A stretch of DNA of 64,000 nt, from NCBI RefSeq assembly GCF_003945595.2, contig NW_024104896.1:62001-126000 (forward strand), in the 5' to 3' direction. Source of the DNA: Pipra filicauda (lineage: Eukaryota; Chordata; Aves; Passeriformes; Pipridae). Shown piece after piece: positions 10,993-21,240 of this stretch (the first letter of the stretch is position 1; each line of letters starts with the position of its first letter). Made by a program: the position numbers and the translations under genes. The notes beneath the pieces are model-generated. The model searched no databases, was not told the origin of the DNA, and worked only from the letters and a program-made list of their open reading frames with translations.

Positions 10993-12697
10993 TCCAGGGA
11001 CTGTGACATTCCAGGGACTGTGACATTCCAGGACTGTGACATTCCAGGGATTTGGACATTTCAGAGACTGTGACATTCCAGGGACTGTGACATTCCAGGG
11101 TCTGTGACATTCCACGGACTGTGACATTCCAGGGACTGTGACACACACGGACTGTGACATTCCATGGTCTGTGACATTCCATGGTCTGTGACATTCCATG
11201 GTCTGTGACATTCCAGGGTCTGTGACATTCCAGAGACTGCGACATTCCACAGACTGTGACATTCCAGGGACTGTGACATTCCAGGTACTCTGGCATTCCA
11301 TGGACTGTGACATTTTAGGGACTGTGACATTCCAGGGACTGTGACACCCACGGACTGTGACATTCCATGGACTGTGACATTCCAGGGATTGTAACATTCC
11401 AGGGACTGTGACAATCCAGGGACAGTGACATTCCAAGGACTGTGACATTCCACGGACTGTGACATTCCAGGAACTGTGACATTCCACGGACTGTGACATT
11501 CCATGGACTGTGACATTCCACGGGCTGTGACACCCACGGACTGTGACATTCCAGGGATTTGGACATTCCAGGGACTGTGACATTCCAGGGTCTGTGACAT
11601 TCCAGGGACTGTGACATTCCTGGGACTGTGACATTCCAGGAACTGTGACATTCCAGGGACTGTGACATTCCACGGACTGTGACATTCCAGGGACTGTGAC
11701 ATTCCACGGACTGTGACATTCCAGGGACTGTGACATTCCACGGACTGTGACATTCCAGGGACTGTGACATTCCAGGGACTGTGACATTCCAGGGATTGTG
11801 ACATTCCAGGGACTGTGACATTCCAGGGACTGTGACATTCAAGGGACTTTGACATTCCACGGACTGTGACATTCCACGGCCTGTGACATTCCAGGGACTG
11901 TGACATTCCCAGGACTGTGACATTCCAGGGACTGTGACATTCCAGGTACTCTGGCATTCCATGGACTGTGACATTTTAGGGACTGTGACATTCCAGGGAC
12001 TGTGACACCCACGGACTGTGACATTCCAGGGACTGTGACATTCCAGGGAATGTGACATTCCACGGACTGTGACATTCCAGGGACTGTGACATTCCAGGTA
12101 CTCTGGCTTTCCATGGACTGTGACATTCCAGGAACTGTGACATTCCAGAGACTATGACATACCAAGGACTGTGACATTCCAAAGACTGTGACATTCCAGG
12201 GACTGTGACATTCCAGGGACTGTGACACCCAAGGACTGTGACATTCCAGGGACTGTGAAATTCCAGGAACTGTGACATTCCAGGGATTGTGACATTCCAC
12301 GGACTGTGACGTTCCAGGGACTGTGACATTCCATGGACTGTGACACCCATGGACTGTGACATTCCATGGACTGTGACATTCCAGGAACTGTGACATTCCA
12401 GGGACTGTGACATTCCACGAACTGTGACATTCCAGGGACTGTGACATTCCACGGACTGTGACATTCCAAGGACTGTGACATTCCACGGACTGTGACATTC
12501 CAGTGACTGTGACATTCCACAGATTGTGACACCCACGGACTGTGACATTCCCAGGACTATGACATTCCATGGACTGTGACATTCCAGGGACTGTGACATT
12601 CCAGGACTGTGACATTCCAGGGACTGTGACATTCCAGGGACTGTGGCATTCCAGGGACTGTGACATTCCAGGGACTGTGACATTCCAGGGACTGTAT
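10993..12697 (+). repeat. 17-bp satellite array with TEAD-type motif, part 1
   Basis: About 100 tandem units of 17 bp, typically ttccagggactgtgaca. Common variants have ccacgg, ccatgg or ccaagg in place of ccaggg, and interspersed units have acaccc in place of acattcc. Because 17 is not a multiple of three, all frames cycle through the same 17-residue peptide pattern; these open frames are not genes. Almost every unit contains acattcca, which fits the TEAD/M-CAT consensus RCATTCCW. The array begins exactly at the CR1 tail, whose octamers (atgattct, atgactct, atgattcc) grade into agggactg plus tgacattcc, that is 8 plus 9 bases. Derivation from the tail is my inference. Confidence 0.92.
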
Positions 12698-13175
12698 TGT
12701 TGCCTGTAACGAAAACACAAACCAACAGAGTGCCGGTTTATGCGGTGCTTTATTCGGGGCCCCGGGAACCTGAGGACTAGCGTCCCAAGTCAGGATTCCG
12801 AAGACCCTCATTCTCAATTCAGCTTTTATACACAAACAAGTTTACGTGCAGTTTCCACAGCAAAACAGTTACATTTAGTTACAAAGAAGCTCATACTTCA
12901 TACTGATAACAATTGATAATCATTCACTCTAATCATAAATCTGCTTAGGTTGTCTTACTCCTAGAAACTGTTTAACAGACCCTTACCACATCCAAGGTAA
13001 CAAATCATTATATACATGCTTGACTAAATCCTTTGATTATTGTTTCCACTTCTTCAGCACATTTTATGCTCGCAAACAAGGTTGCTAACTTACTACTTTG
13101 GAGTGTTGCTTTCTAGGCCTACTCTCCTACTAAGCCTTAGCCATTCTACTACTAAATTTAAATTGCTCTGTAACA
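12698..13175 (-). mobile_element. Solo LTR (endogenous retrovirus), 478 bp
   Basis: An insertion that splits the 17-bp array. Read on the minus strand it begins TGTTACAG and ends GGCAACA (TG...CA ends). It has a TATAAAAG box (plus-strand 12823-12830) and an AATAAA signal (plus-strand 12749-12754) about 75 bases further on, the spacing of a U3-R-U5 LTR. Satellite units resume immediately after 13175. The flanking 4-mers gtat and gtaa differ at one base, so a target duplication is only suggested. No internal retroviral sequence remains, as expected after LTR-LTR recombination. Confidence 0.8.
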
Positions 13176-13233
13176 GTAACATTCCAGGGGCTGTGACATT
13201 CCAGGGAGTGTGACTCCCACGGACTGTGATATA
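13176..13233 (+). repeat. 17-bp satellite array, part 2
   Basis: Three to four further units of the 17-bp repeat (acattccaggggctgtgac and close variants, then ctcccacggactgtga) on the far side of the solo LTR. The array then ends in tatatagttag and AT-rich unique DNA. Confidence 0.85.
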
Positions 13234-16200
13234 TAGTTAGCCATTGGAAGAAAGATTAATCATGTACTAAAAATATCAGCAGAGGAATAAAAATATCAGC
13301 AGAGGAAACACGTTTTCCTTCCAGGTTCAGGTGGATGAAAATAAAGATATAATAACTTGTTAGAACTGTACTGTAGATAGAAAAAATTTCATTTTCTCAT
13401 GAATTTTGCATATGAATTGCTACCAGGCAACCCATTTTTATGCCTAAAGTTTGAATCTCTCCTATGTGCCAACCTGTCAACACTAATTTTTAAAATTTCT
13501 TATTCATTGGAGGGGAAATGTTTAAAAAATGCATCTTTTTTCCACAGCCAGCTGAGTCCTTAAGTGTTTCATGTCACTAGAACCTTAAGACTGTAAATGT
13601 CATATCTACAGTTGGCCATTTCTAGTGACTTTATTGTTAATAAAATCATAGGTGCATATGACAGTCACAGGTTGTTGTGTGATGGTCACAAGTACTCAGT
13701 GGCAGACACTGGAGAAACTGTGAGAGATGAGAGGAGAAATGTGCTTTGTTGGGTTGTATCTGCTCCCAAATCACCCCCAGGGACAGTTCCACAAAGGTGC
13801 AGAAGGAGGGTTTGATGTACAAGGACTGTGGATGCATTTTTGTGGTGCTGGTTGAACAGCCTGGGTCCATGAGAGTGATGTCAGACAAAATCACTTTGCT
13901 CCTGCAGGATTCTGTGTGTGGAATGTGTCAAACGTGGTTGTTCTTCTGGCAGGATGAGAAGTTTTGCCTTCATTGCTGTGTCTCAAACGGGCTCTGGGGC
14001 TTGTGTGAACTTCAGTGAAATCCCAACTGAGTCCATCAGGCTCCATGAAACCATCCCACCTTCACCCTGCTGGAGTCTGCCCGGGTGCTCTGGTGCTGTG
14101 GCACGGTGTCATCCAGGGAGAACTGGAGCAATGAGGAACTGGGCTACAAGGCAGGTTTAGAAAGAGTTTTACAAAACTGCCCCCCCTCCACAAAACCTCA
14201 GAAAATAAGTGTGTCATGTGTTACCAGAAGAATCACTGCAAACACCCTTTGTGCCACTCTGTGAACACCAAAATCATGGAATTGCCTGGACTTGGACTGT
14301 AAGTAAATCAGAGATTGTTTGTTGGAATCCTCAAATCAGGAGAAAATGCAGATCACTCCTCTGTGGTGAAATGTCCTGTGAGCAGGACTGGAATGTGCTG
14401 CACACACACGTGTTAGAGCACATCCTGGAAATGTGGGAGAGTGGAAAACCGTTTTCAGATTTAATAACATTTCAGTTTTAACAGCTCATTTAAAACTTGA
14501 ATAACAATGTGTAAATCCAAGGAGTTTCCCTTAAAAATTAATTAAAACATTGATTTTCTAGGGTTTTTGTAATTCTGTCTTATCTAGGTTTTGTAGAGGA
14601 CTCAGATGTGAATATTCAATCTGCTGCCTGTGACAATGCCTGACTTCACTTCCAATATTTTTAACAGTTATATACTGTTTAATGTCATTCTCATACCTGT
14701 GATCTTAGACTTGTGTGATTCTGCTGTTGTTTGTAACAGAGAATTTCCTTTGATTCACTGTGAGAGCTCCCCATGGAATGATGAACAGTAGTAATAATAT
14801 TAATCATTTATAGAGGGCTTTATATGTTGGAAATACAGGATAATCTTTAAATGAGCTCAGCTTTGCTCTCAGATATGTGAGTGAACTCTTCATTGATTTG
14901 AAAAAAAATAATGACCTGACATGCAATTTTTTTTTATTTTCTAATCTTAGTAGGTATTTTGGAAAGGGTTTCTTTATTTCTGTAGGGCAGAATATTGTCT
15001 GATCTTAGGTGTGAGACCTTAAAAGGTTTGCAGAGGACATGGAGGTTCTGTGGTGTCCTCTGATGGTTTCAGCTGATCAACTGAATGCTTCCAATCCTTT
15101 TACCTGTGAGGGGACTGCAGGCCCTGCTGGAAAGCAGGTGTTACTGCAGGGGACTTTCTCTGCTCTGTGCAATGAGTTAGCTGATAAACTCCTAAGTGAG
15201 CATTTTTCTGGTGAATTCAGAAATTGTTACCAGTGTATCAGAGGCACAAGAATTAACAGTAATGTTTGGAATTTGCAGTTATCCCACACCTTTTCCAGAA
15301 GATCAGTAATTTCTGAGAGCTGGCTCCTGTTTGCAGTATAGAGCAGTCAGCTCTGCAGCTGCAGGGTTGCTTCATGGATTGGTTGGGTTATTTTCCAAGG
15401 TTTACAGGTACCATAAACTGTTGCCAAAAGCAGGAGAAATGATGAATAATGTTTTTTCTCCCCAACAGCCAAAATTCTGTGTGTGTGTGTTATTGGTATA
15501 AACAGCAAGTCTCCTTTTGAGTAGGAATAAGACTTAGTTCCTAAAGGCAGTGAATTGTAGCAGACACAAGGTCTAACATTTGTTCTTCTCCCCCTTTCTT
15601 GTTTTTTCCTAACAGATAATGCTCATTGTTCTGTGGTAAATGACACTCAGATGTTCTGCAGCAGCAGGAAATTCAATGTGTGGGTACCATTAAAGGCCTG
15701 ATTCCATTTTCTAACTCCACAGTGCAAGTGAGTGCATCCAACAGCCAGGGCAGCTTGATGAGTGATGCTGTAACAATTGTCATAGCTCTGTGGGATTTTT
15801 CTCTGTAGTTTCGAAAAAGATCTGAAATTGACTTTTAAAAATCTGAAATTTTATATCTGAATTCTTGAAACCCTTTGCATAATTAAAATATTTTTCCTTC
15901 CTATAGCTTGTTTCCAACCAAACATCAGCTTGGTTACCATGTCAAAGGGGATATCCTTGTGCTGTAAGATGGGGAAAATGTAAATACCTGCAAAATTCTG
16001 AGACAATGAGACACAAAGGCCACTGAGACTGGAGAGAGAAAAGGAGAGAGAAAGGGAAGATACAGCAGTTTATTCTTTTCCATAGTAATGACACTTGCCA
16101 AACATACCTTAATGTCTGAGATTTCTGATGTTGTTTGTTGGCTTTTTTACTGTCATCAGAGCAGTGAATATGACCTTTATGCAAAGTAAGCCAAGAGTAC

Positions 16201-16805
16201 AATTCTTTTTCAAACTAAAAATAACCTCTGAATTTTCAACTTGTGTTAAAGAAACCTTTTTGCAGAGTTCTCTGCTGTCTTGCCATGTAATTGAAGTGAG
16301 GGAATGAAAAGGTATCCAAAAACATCAATAATGCCAAAGCCAAGGAAATCAAGATTAGGACTTCTACCTTCATTAGTGTATTAATCAGTAATATTCTCCC
16401 AGTTTTAAGCAGACAGTTGTGCTATTTATCACAGCAAATAAAGTTAGAAAGAATTAGTAAAAATGGGGCAATGCTTGTAATTCTTCTGCATACATCTAAA
16501 ATATTTCTTTGTGTGAACTCCCTTTCATAACTTCATATTTTTGTCTCTGTTATTTGCCTTTTCTGTGACTGTTTCAGAACGAGGGCTTTTCTGTTCTTGT
16601 CTTCCCAGCTCATAACTTTTATTCCTAGGATCAACTCTCTTCTCACATTTTTAAGATACCAGATTTTGATGATGTGGTAAGGATTAGTGAGCACAGTATG
16701 AGTAAAGTCTTGCCAGAGATTTCATTACTACTTCCTTACATTTACATCCTACATTTATAGCACTGTGTTGGCCTTTAAATTTATTCCTAAAGTTGTCTAG
16801 ACTTC
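13234..16805. other. AT-rich gene-poor segment with exon-like fragments
   Basis: About 3.5 kb of distinctly lower GC than its surroundings with no long open frame. Some short segments look exon-like. At 13906-14018 a good acceptor (ttgctcctgcag) is followed by a frame containing CGMC and CLHCC. At 14207-14308 a frame has cysteines and histidines (CYQKNHC, then HPLCH) ending in a stop. At 15617 an acceptor (ttttttcctaacag) is followed by about 29 open codons. At 15721 (ctccacag) it is followed by VQVSASNSQGSL. I could not assign any to a family, and they are not clearly joined. A short (GT) run lies at 15479-15490. Confidence 0.4.
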
Positions 16806-16980
16806 AGAGAAAAAAAAGAAAAAAAAAACAGGAAAAAATGAGGGAAAAAAAAGAAAAAATAGGAAAAAAAAGAAAAAAGAGAAAGGAAAAAGAAAAAAAG
16901 GGGGATAAATAAAGAAGAAAGACAAAAGAAAGAAAAGGAGAAAGGAAAAGGAGAAAATAAAAGAAGATCGAAAAACTAAG
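16806..16980 (+). repeat. Polypurine tract
   Basis: About 175 bases that are nearly all A and G on the plus strand (runs of aaaag, gaaagg and gagaaa with few pyrimidines). It ends about 35 bp before the promoter motifs of the CpG island. Open frames on the minus strand (poly Phe/Ser/Leu) are compositional. Such tracts can form triplex DNA or exclude nucleosomes; that is general knowledge, not shown here. Confidence 0.85.
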
Positions 16981-17004
16981 AACCAAACTCGTCCTATCGA
17001 GTCC

Positions 17005-17200
17005 CGCCGCAAGGACTCCAACTCCCACAATGCCCCGCGCGGGCGGGGGCGGGCTGGGGCCGTGACCGCGCGCTGATTGGCTGCGGCGCGGGTCAGTCCA
17101 GGCGGTGCGCGCGCAGAGCGAGCGCCATTTTGTCCGCGTGGGCGCGATCGCGGAGAAGGCGGCGGGGCGGCCTCTGCGCTGAACTGTGAGAGCTGGCGGG
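17005..17200 (+). promoter_or_regulatory. CpG-island promoter with ZNF143, CCAAT and YY1-type motifs
   Basis: Very CpG-rich segment after a CpG-poor one. Motifs by eye: a ZNF143/SBS-like site (actcccacaatgccccgcg, 17021-17039, preceded by actcca), GC boxes (gggcggggg at 17041), an inverted CCAAT box (attgg, 17076-17080) and a YY1-like element (gcgccatttt, 17122-17131) that often lies just downstream of vertebrate start sites. The transcript would run rightward into the minisatellite-rich intron-like DNA. No coding exon could be tied to it with confidence. Confidence 0.6.
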
Positions 17201-18372
17201 GGGGCGGCGAGAGCGGGGTCTGGGGATCCCCTCGGGGGCTGCGGGGAGCGCGGCTGTGGGTGGAAAGGGTGGAGGGCTCGGGAGGGCTTAGCCGAGGAGT
17301 TCGGGGGTTCCCGAGGAGGTTTTGAGGGGTCCCTGAGGGGGGTTCGGTGTCCTGAGGGGACTCAGGGGGGAGGCTGAAGGTCTCTGAAGGAGTTTGGGGG
17401 TCTCTGAGGGGGTTTTGGTTTCTGAGGAGATTTGGGGGGATCCCAGGTGGGCTTTGGGGGTCTATGAAGAGGTTTGGGGGTCGTGGGGGTTTTGCGTGAA
17501 CCTTTTAGGCAGTTTTGGGGTCTCTGGGGGGTTTAAGGGGTCTCAGACGGTTTTGAGGGTCCTTGAGGGGGATTGGGGGTCCCTGAATGGGCTTGGGGGG
17601 TCCTAAGTGGGATTTGCGGGTCACTGGGAGGATTTAGGGGGTCCTAGGGGGGTGATGAGGTCTCTGAGGGGATTTGAGGGGACCTCGAGGAGGTTTCAAT
17701 GGATCGAGGGGGGGATCTCAGGGGTTTTGAGGGGATTTTGTGGGGTCCCCTGAAGCCCAGCAATGGGGTTTAGGGGTTCCTGCAGCCCCAAGGGGAGGGG
17801 TCCTAGGGATGCCCCCCAAAATCCGGGGAGGGAGATGTACCACATCTGGGTAAGGGGATCCCAGTGCCCCCAGTATATCCCAATGAGCTCTCAGTGACCC
17901 TCAGTATGGCCCAGTAACCTCCCAGTGTCTCCCTGTGTGTCCTGGTAATGCCCCAGTAACTCCCCAGTTCTCTGCCAGTGAACCCCCAGTGTGCCCCAGT
18001 TCCCCCCCAGTCCCTCCCAGTGCCCCCTGGTTCCCCCCAGTGTGTCCCAGTATCCCCCAGTAATCTCCCAGTGCCCCCCCAAATCCCCCCAACTGTCCCC
18101 AACGTGTCCCCAGATGCCCTTGGCCTTTCTGTGAGGGGGGGGGGCATTTTTGGTCAGGGGGTCCAGGGGGGGCTCCTGGGGTGAGATGGAGGGTTGGGGA
18201 CATCAGGGATGGGGTTTGGGGACAGTGGGGAGGGGTTTGTGGACAGTGGAATTGGGGGTGTCAAGGAGGGAACTGGGGACACTGAAAGGGTCTTGGGGAC
18301 ACGAGGGGGGTCTCAGGACTCACCTGCTCTTGGTGCAGGCCCTCCTCTCCCCCTCTAGGCCTCATTAACCCC
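17200..18372 (+). repeat. Duplicated block, left copy part A (G/C strand-switching minisatellite)
   Basis: Inverted paralogue of 56930-58070. The segment 17257-17320 matches the reverse complement of about 58003-58066 at roughly 90%. 17815-17870 matches 57615-57675, and 18108-18372 matches about 56905-57235. The DNA is extremely G-rich on plus at 17200-17760 (recurrent tttgggggtctctgag), C-rich at 17870-18110 (recurrent cccagt), G-rich at 18130-18320, then C-rich. A possible donor is conserved in both copies (gatgtaccacatctgg before gtaagg, near 17830-17853), as is an acceptor-like ctcctctccccctctag at 18342-18358. A non-coding first exon and intron is the simplest reading. Confidence 0.7.
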
Positions 18373-18874
18373 CCCAATGTCCCTCAACTCCCCTTTTTTT
18401 CCTTTAATCCCCTTCCCCCCAGATACTTTTGACCCCCCTATGCCCCCAAGACCCTTTTAACTCCCCCAAATTTACCCAAAGCCTCCCAAAACCCCCCAAA
18501 TCCCCATCCAAACTCCTCAGATCCCCCCAAATCTCCCCCAGCCCCCTCCTCAAATCCCAAAGAGGGATCACCCGGCACCCTGGGACAGGAACACAGTGGG
18601 CTGTACTGGGGGCACTGGGCTGTACTGGGAGGGCACTGGGGGGGGCTCAGGTGTCCCAGGACAACGTGGCCCAACTCCAGGAGAGATCTGGGGAGCAGTG
18701 AGGAGGTCCTGGTCAGTACTGGTCTGTACTGGTCTGTCCTGGTTTGTACCCCCAATCCCCAGAGCCCCTCCCCAGCTCCCCCAGGACCCTCCCGCACCCC
18801 AAAGCCCCCCAGACCCCCCAGGCCCCTGACTTGGTCCTGCTGCCCCTTGAGCATCTGCAGCTCCTGCAGAACCA
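18373..18874. other. C-rich low-complexity DNA
   Basis: Pyrimidine-rich (cccccaaa) stretches followed by short ctgtactggg repeats (18600-18745). Nothing gene-like is seen. It marks the start of the segment that has no counterpart in the inverted copy at 56.7-58.1 kb. Confidence 0.5.
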
Positions 18875-19150
18875 GGCATTTCATCAGCAAATGTGCAGGT
18901 GACCCCAAGCTGGGGGTGTGTTGATGTGCTGGAAGGCAGGAGGGCTCTGCAGAGGGACCTGGCCCAGCTGGATCCATGGGCTGATTCCAAGGGATGAGGT
19001 TCCAGCAGGCCAAGGGCCGGGTCCTGCCCTTTGGGCACAAGAAGCCCCGTCAGCCCCCCGGGCTGGGGCCAGAGTGTCTGGAGAGCAGGCAGGCAGAAAG
19101 GGAGCTGGGAGTGGGGATGGACAGGAAGCTGAACAGGAGGAAGAGTGTTT
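18875..19150 (+). mobile_element. CR1 LINE fragment
   Basis: Short decayed CR1 piece: ttcatcagcaaatgtgcagg, then gaccccaagctgggggtgtg (FADD region with substitutions), ctggaaggcaggagggctct, then aggccaagggccgggtcctg and ggaaagggagctggga-like sequence. The motif order is the same as 10090-10345 of the long CR1. Frame broken. Confidence 0.82.
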
Positions 19151-20940
19151 GCAGTATGATGTTAGAAAAGCAAGTTAAGTTCTGGGAGGGTTCTAGAAAA
19201 AAAAAGCCCAGAGGGCAGTGCAAGCAGGCAGCCCTCAGCTTGCACCTGATGTCCCCTCCCTGCAGGTTCCTGTCCTTGAGCCCAGGCCCTGAGGTGAGGC
19301 TGAGAAGTGGCGCGGAGGTGAGCCCAGAGCTGTCCCTGAGGTGAGGCTGAGAATAAGTGCAAGGCAGAGGTGCTGCTGAGGAAGGAGAGCCCCGTGGTGG
19401 GGAAGGCACAAAGCTGTGTGTGCCCATCCCCGAGCAGGTGCTGTGTCCATCCCCTGTGTGCCAGGTGAGCTGGGGCTTTGCTGCAGAGCTGCGGGCGCTG
19501 ATTTGAGCGGCTGCAAGTGCTGAGATGGTGGGCACCCAGGAACACAAACTGTGCCTGGCCACGGAGCCTGCAAGGAGGAGCAGAGACAGCCCTGGCAGTG
19601 TGGGGGGAGCAGCAAAGGCAGGGCCAGGAGCAGAGGCAGCAGCAGGGGAGCCCTGGGGGGCCGGGAAGCTCTTGTGTGGGTCAGGAAAGAGGCGCTGGGC
19701 ACGAGGCCGGGGCTGTGCTGAGCAGGCCCAGCCCTCACATCCCCCCAGCCAACGCCGGCTGCCCGGGGGGCTTGGGAGGGGCCCCCAGCCCGTGTGCCCC
19801 ACACTGAGCTGGCAGAGAGAGAGCCAAGGGACAGGGATGTGGGCAGGGCCCCGGGTGAGGGACAGGCAGGGCCATTGCAGGGCCACGGTGAGGGCACAGC
19901 CTGTGACAGCAGAGCTGCCCAGGGCCGGGGGCAGCCGGGGGTGTTGGTACCAGGCAGTGCTGGGGCCAAGCAGAGCACGAGGCCTCTTGCAGAGCCCTGG
20001 AGCAGCCTCCCACTTGCCAGCCCTGCTCTGGTGGGGTGACACTGTCCCCTCCCTGCAGGACACTCCCCCGGAAATCTTCATGAGGGCCTTTTGTGTCTAT
20101 TCCTGGTTGCTGATTCCTGCTGGGGACCTGAGGGCCCCTCTGCAATCCCATCCATGGGGCACAATCTGTTCTGCAGAGCTCGACTCACTGCAGCCTTTGC
20201 AGGGAAATCTGTGCTGGCAGCTGCATCCTGAGCCCCAGGGCAGTTTGTATCTCCGAGTGCTGATCCAGCCTGGGGACCCAAGGGATCCTCTGCCATTCCA
20301 TCCATGCAGCAGGAGTCACCCTGCTGCCCTTGACTCCCTGCAGAGGAACAAGTGCCCTCTCTCTGTTTGGGAGAAGCCAGATGCTGCCCCTGGGCCATCA
20401 GAAGTGGTGCTGAAGCCTCTTTCAGCCCAGCCCCGGGTGCAGTTTTCTCATCCCCTCACCGAGTGCCCGCTGCCCCAGCCGGTACTGACCAACCAGGGCA
20501 TTTGGCACATGTGGTTTGGTGATTTGGAGAAACAGCCCCAGGCTGGCAGGGGGCCAGAGGACCTCGAGGAACAGCCCTGGCGAGGTGCCTGCACTGTCAG
20601 GGGGCCAGGGGATCGCTGCTCCACGGAACCGGCTGGAGCTCTGGGTGAACCTGAGCTGAAGGGCCTGTGAGCTGTGGATGAGTCCAGGATGGAGCAGAGA
20701 CCCCCCTGCAGCCCAGGAGGAGCCCACACCGGACCAGGGGATGCCCAAAGGAGGCCGAGAGCCCATGGGAAGCCCCTGCAGAGCTGTGGGAGCAAAGCCC
20801 TGGTTTCCAGGGCTGCCCCCCCGCCCCAGTTTGTTGGGTTTAAGTGCAAACTGCAGCAGGGCCGTCCCTTGGCAGCAGCCGGTGCCGTGACACAGGCTGG
20901 GAGATGTGCCAGCCCAGGAGGGACTGAGGGCAGGGGGTTC
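19151..20940. other. Unassigned GC-rich DNA with a two-unit tandem duplication
   Basis: No recognised gene. Between about 20088 and 20350 two diverged copies of a roughly 120-bp unit follow each other: gctgattcctgctggggacc, ccatccatggggc and ctcgactcactgcag in the first; gctgatccagcctggggacc, ccatccatgcagc and cttgactccctgcag in the second. Open frames on both strands here have no domain pattern. Confidence 0.5.
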
Positions 20941-20944
20941 GTAG

Positions 20945-21240
20945 GGACCATCCAGCGCCCCTCGCTGCCCACGAGGGCTGGAACGGCCCGAGGGAGCGGG
21001 GGCTGCGGGGGCCGCTCGCCCTCCCGGGCAGGGAAAGGCCCGAGGGACCGCCCGGGGGAACCGGGGCCCCGCCCGGCCCCTGCGCCTTCCCCGCCCGGCG
21101 CTGCCGCGGCTGGAGCGCGGCGCAATTCCCGGCGGAATTCCCGGCACAAAGAGGCGGCGAATGCGGAGCCGCACGGACACGGGGGGCTGCCTTCTGCTCC
21201 CAGCGCCTCTTGGAGCCGAGCAGTTGCTGGAACTGGACAG
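20945..21240 (+). promoter_or_regulatory. CpG island, likely promoter of the zinc-finger gene
   Basis: Dense CpG segment (gaacggcccgagggagcggg through gcggagccgcacggacacgg) that includes two aattcccgg direct repeats about 16 bp apart near 21123-21150, the second within ggaattcccgg. It is the only CpG island between the repeats and the zinc-finger exons 1.2-1.4 kb downstream on the same strand, so I infer that it drives that gene. No TATA box seen. Confidence 0.55.

Noticed and set aside
3017..12697. CRISPR array
   Set aside because: Units are tandem with no unique spacers, and the genome is a bird's.
10841..12835. Long minus-strand frames of the type SLECHSPWNVTV
   Set aside because: They are the 17-bp satellite read in three phases; the same 17-residue pattern appears in every frame. 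Not a repeat protein gene.
12692..13181. Perfect target-site duplication around the solo LTR
   Set aside because: The flanking 4-mers differ (gtat and gtaa) and lie in repeat DNA, so a true duplication cannot be claimed.
15700..15800. Usherin or other fibronectin type III exon
   Set aside because: VQVSASNSQGSL is only suggestive; no Trp/Tyr framework of a type III domain and no donor in the right phase. Kept only as exon-like.
16797..17030. Minus-strand frame rich in Phe, Leu and Ser (membrane-like)
   Set aside because: Caused by the polypurine tract; no real hydrophobic helix pattern beyond composition.
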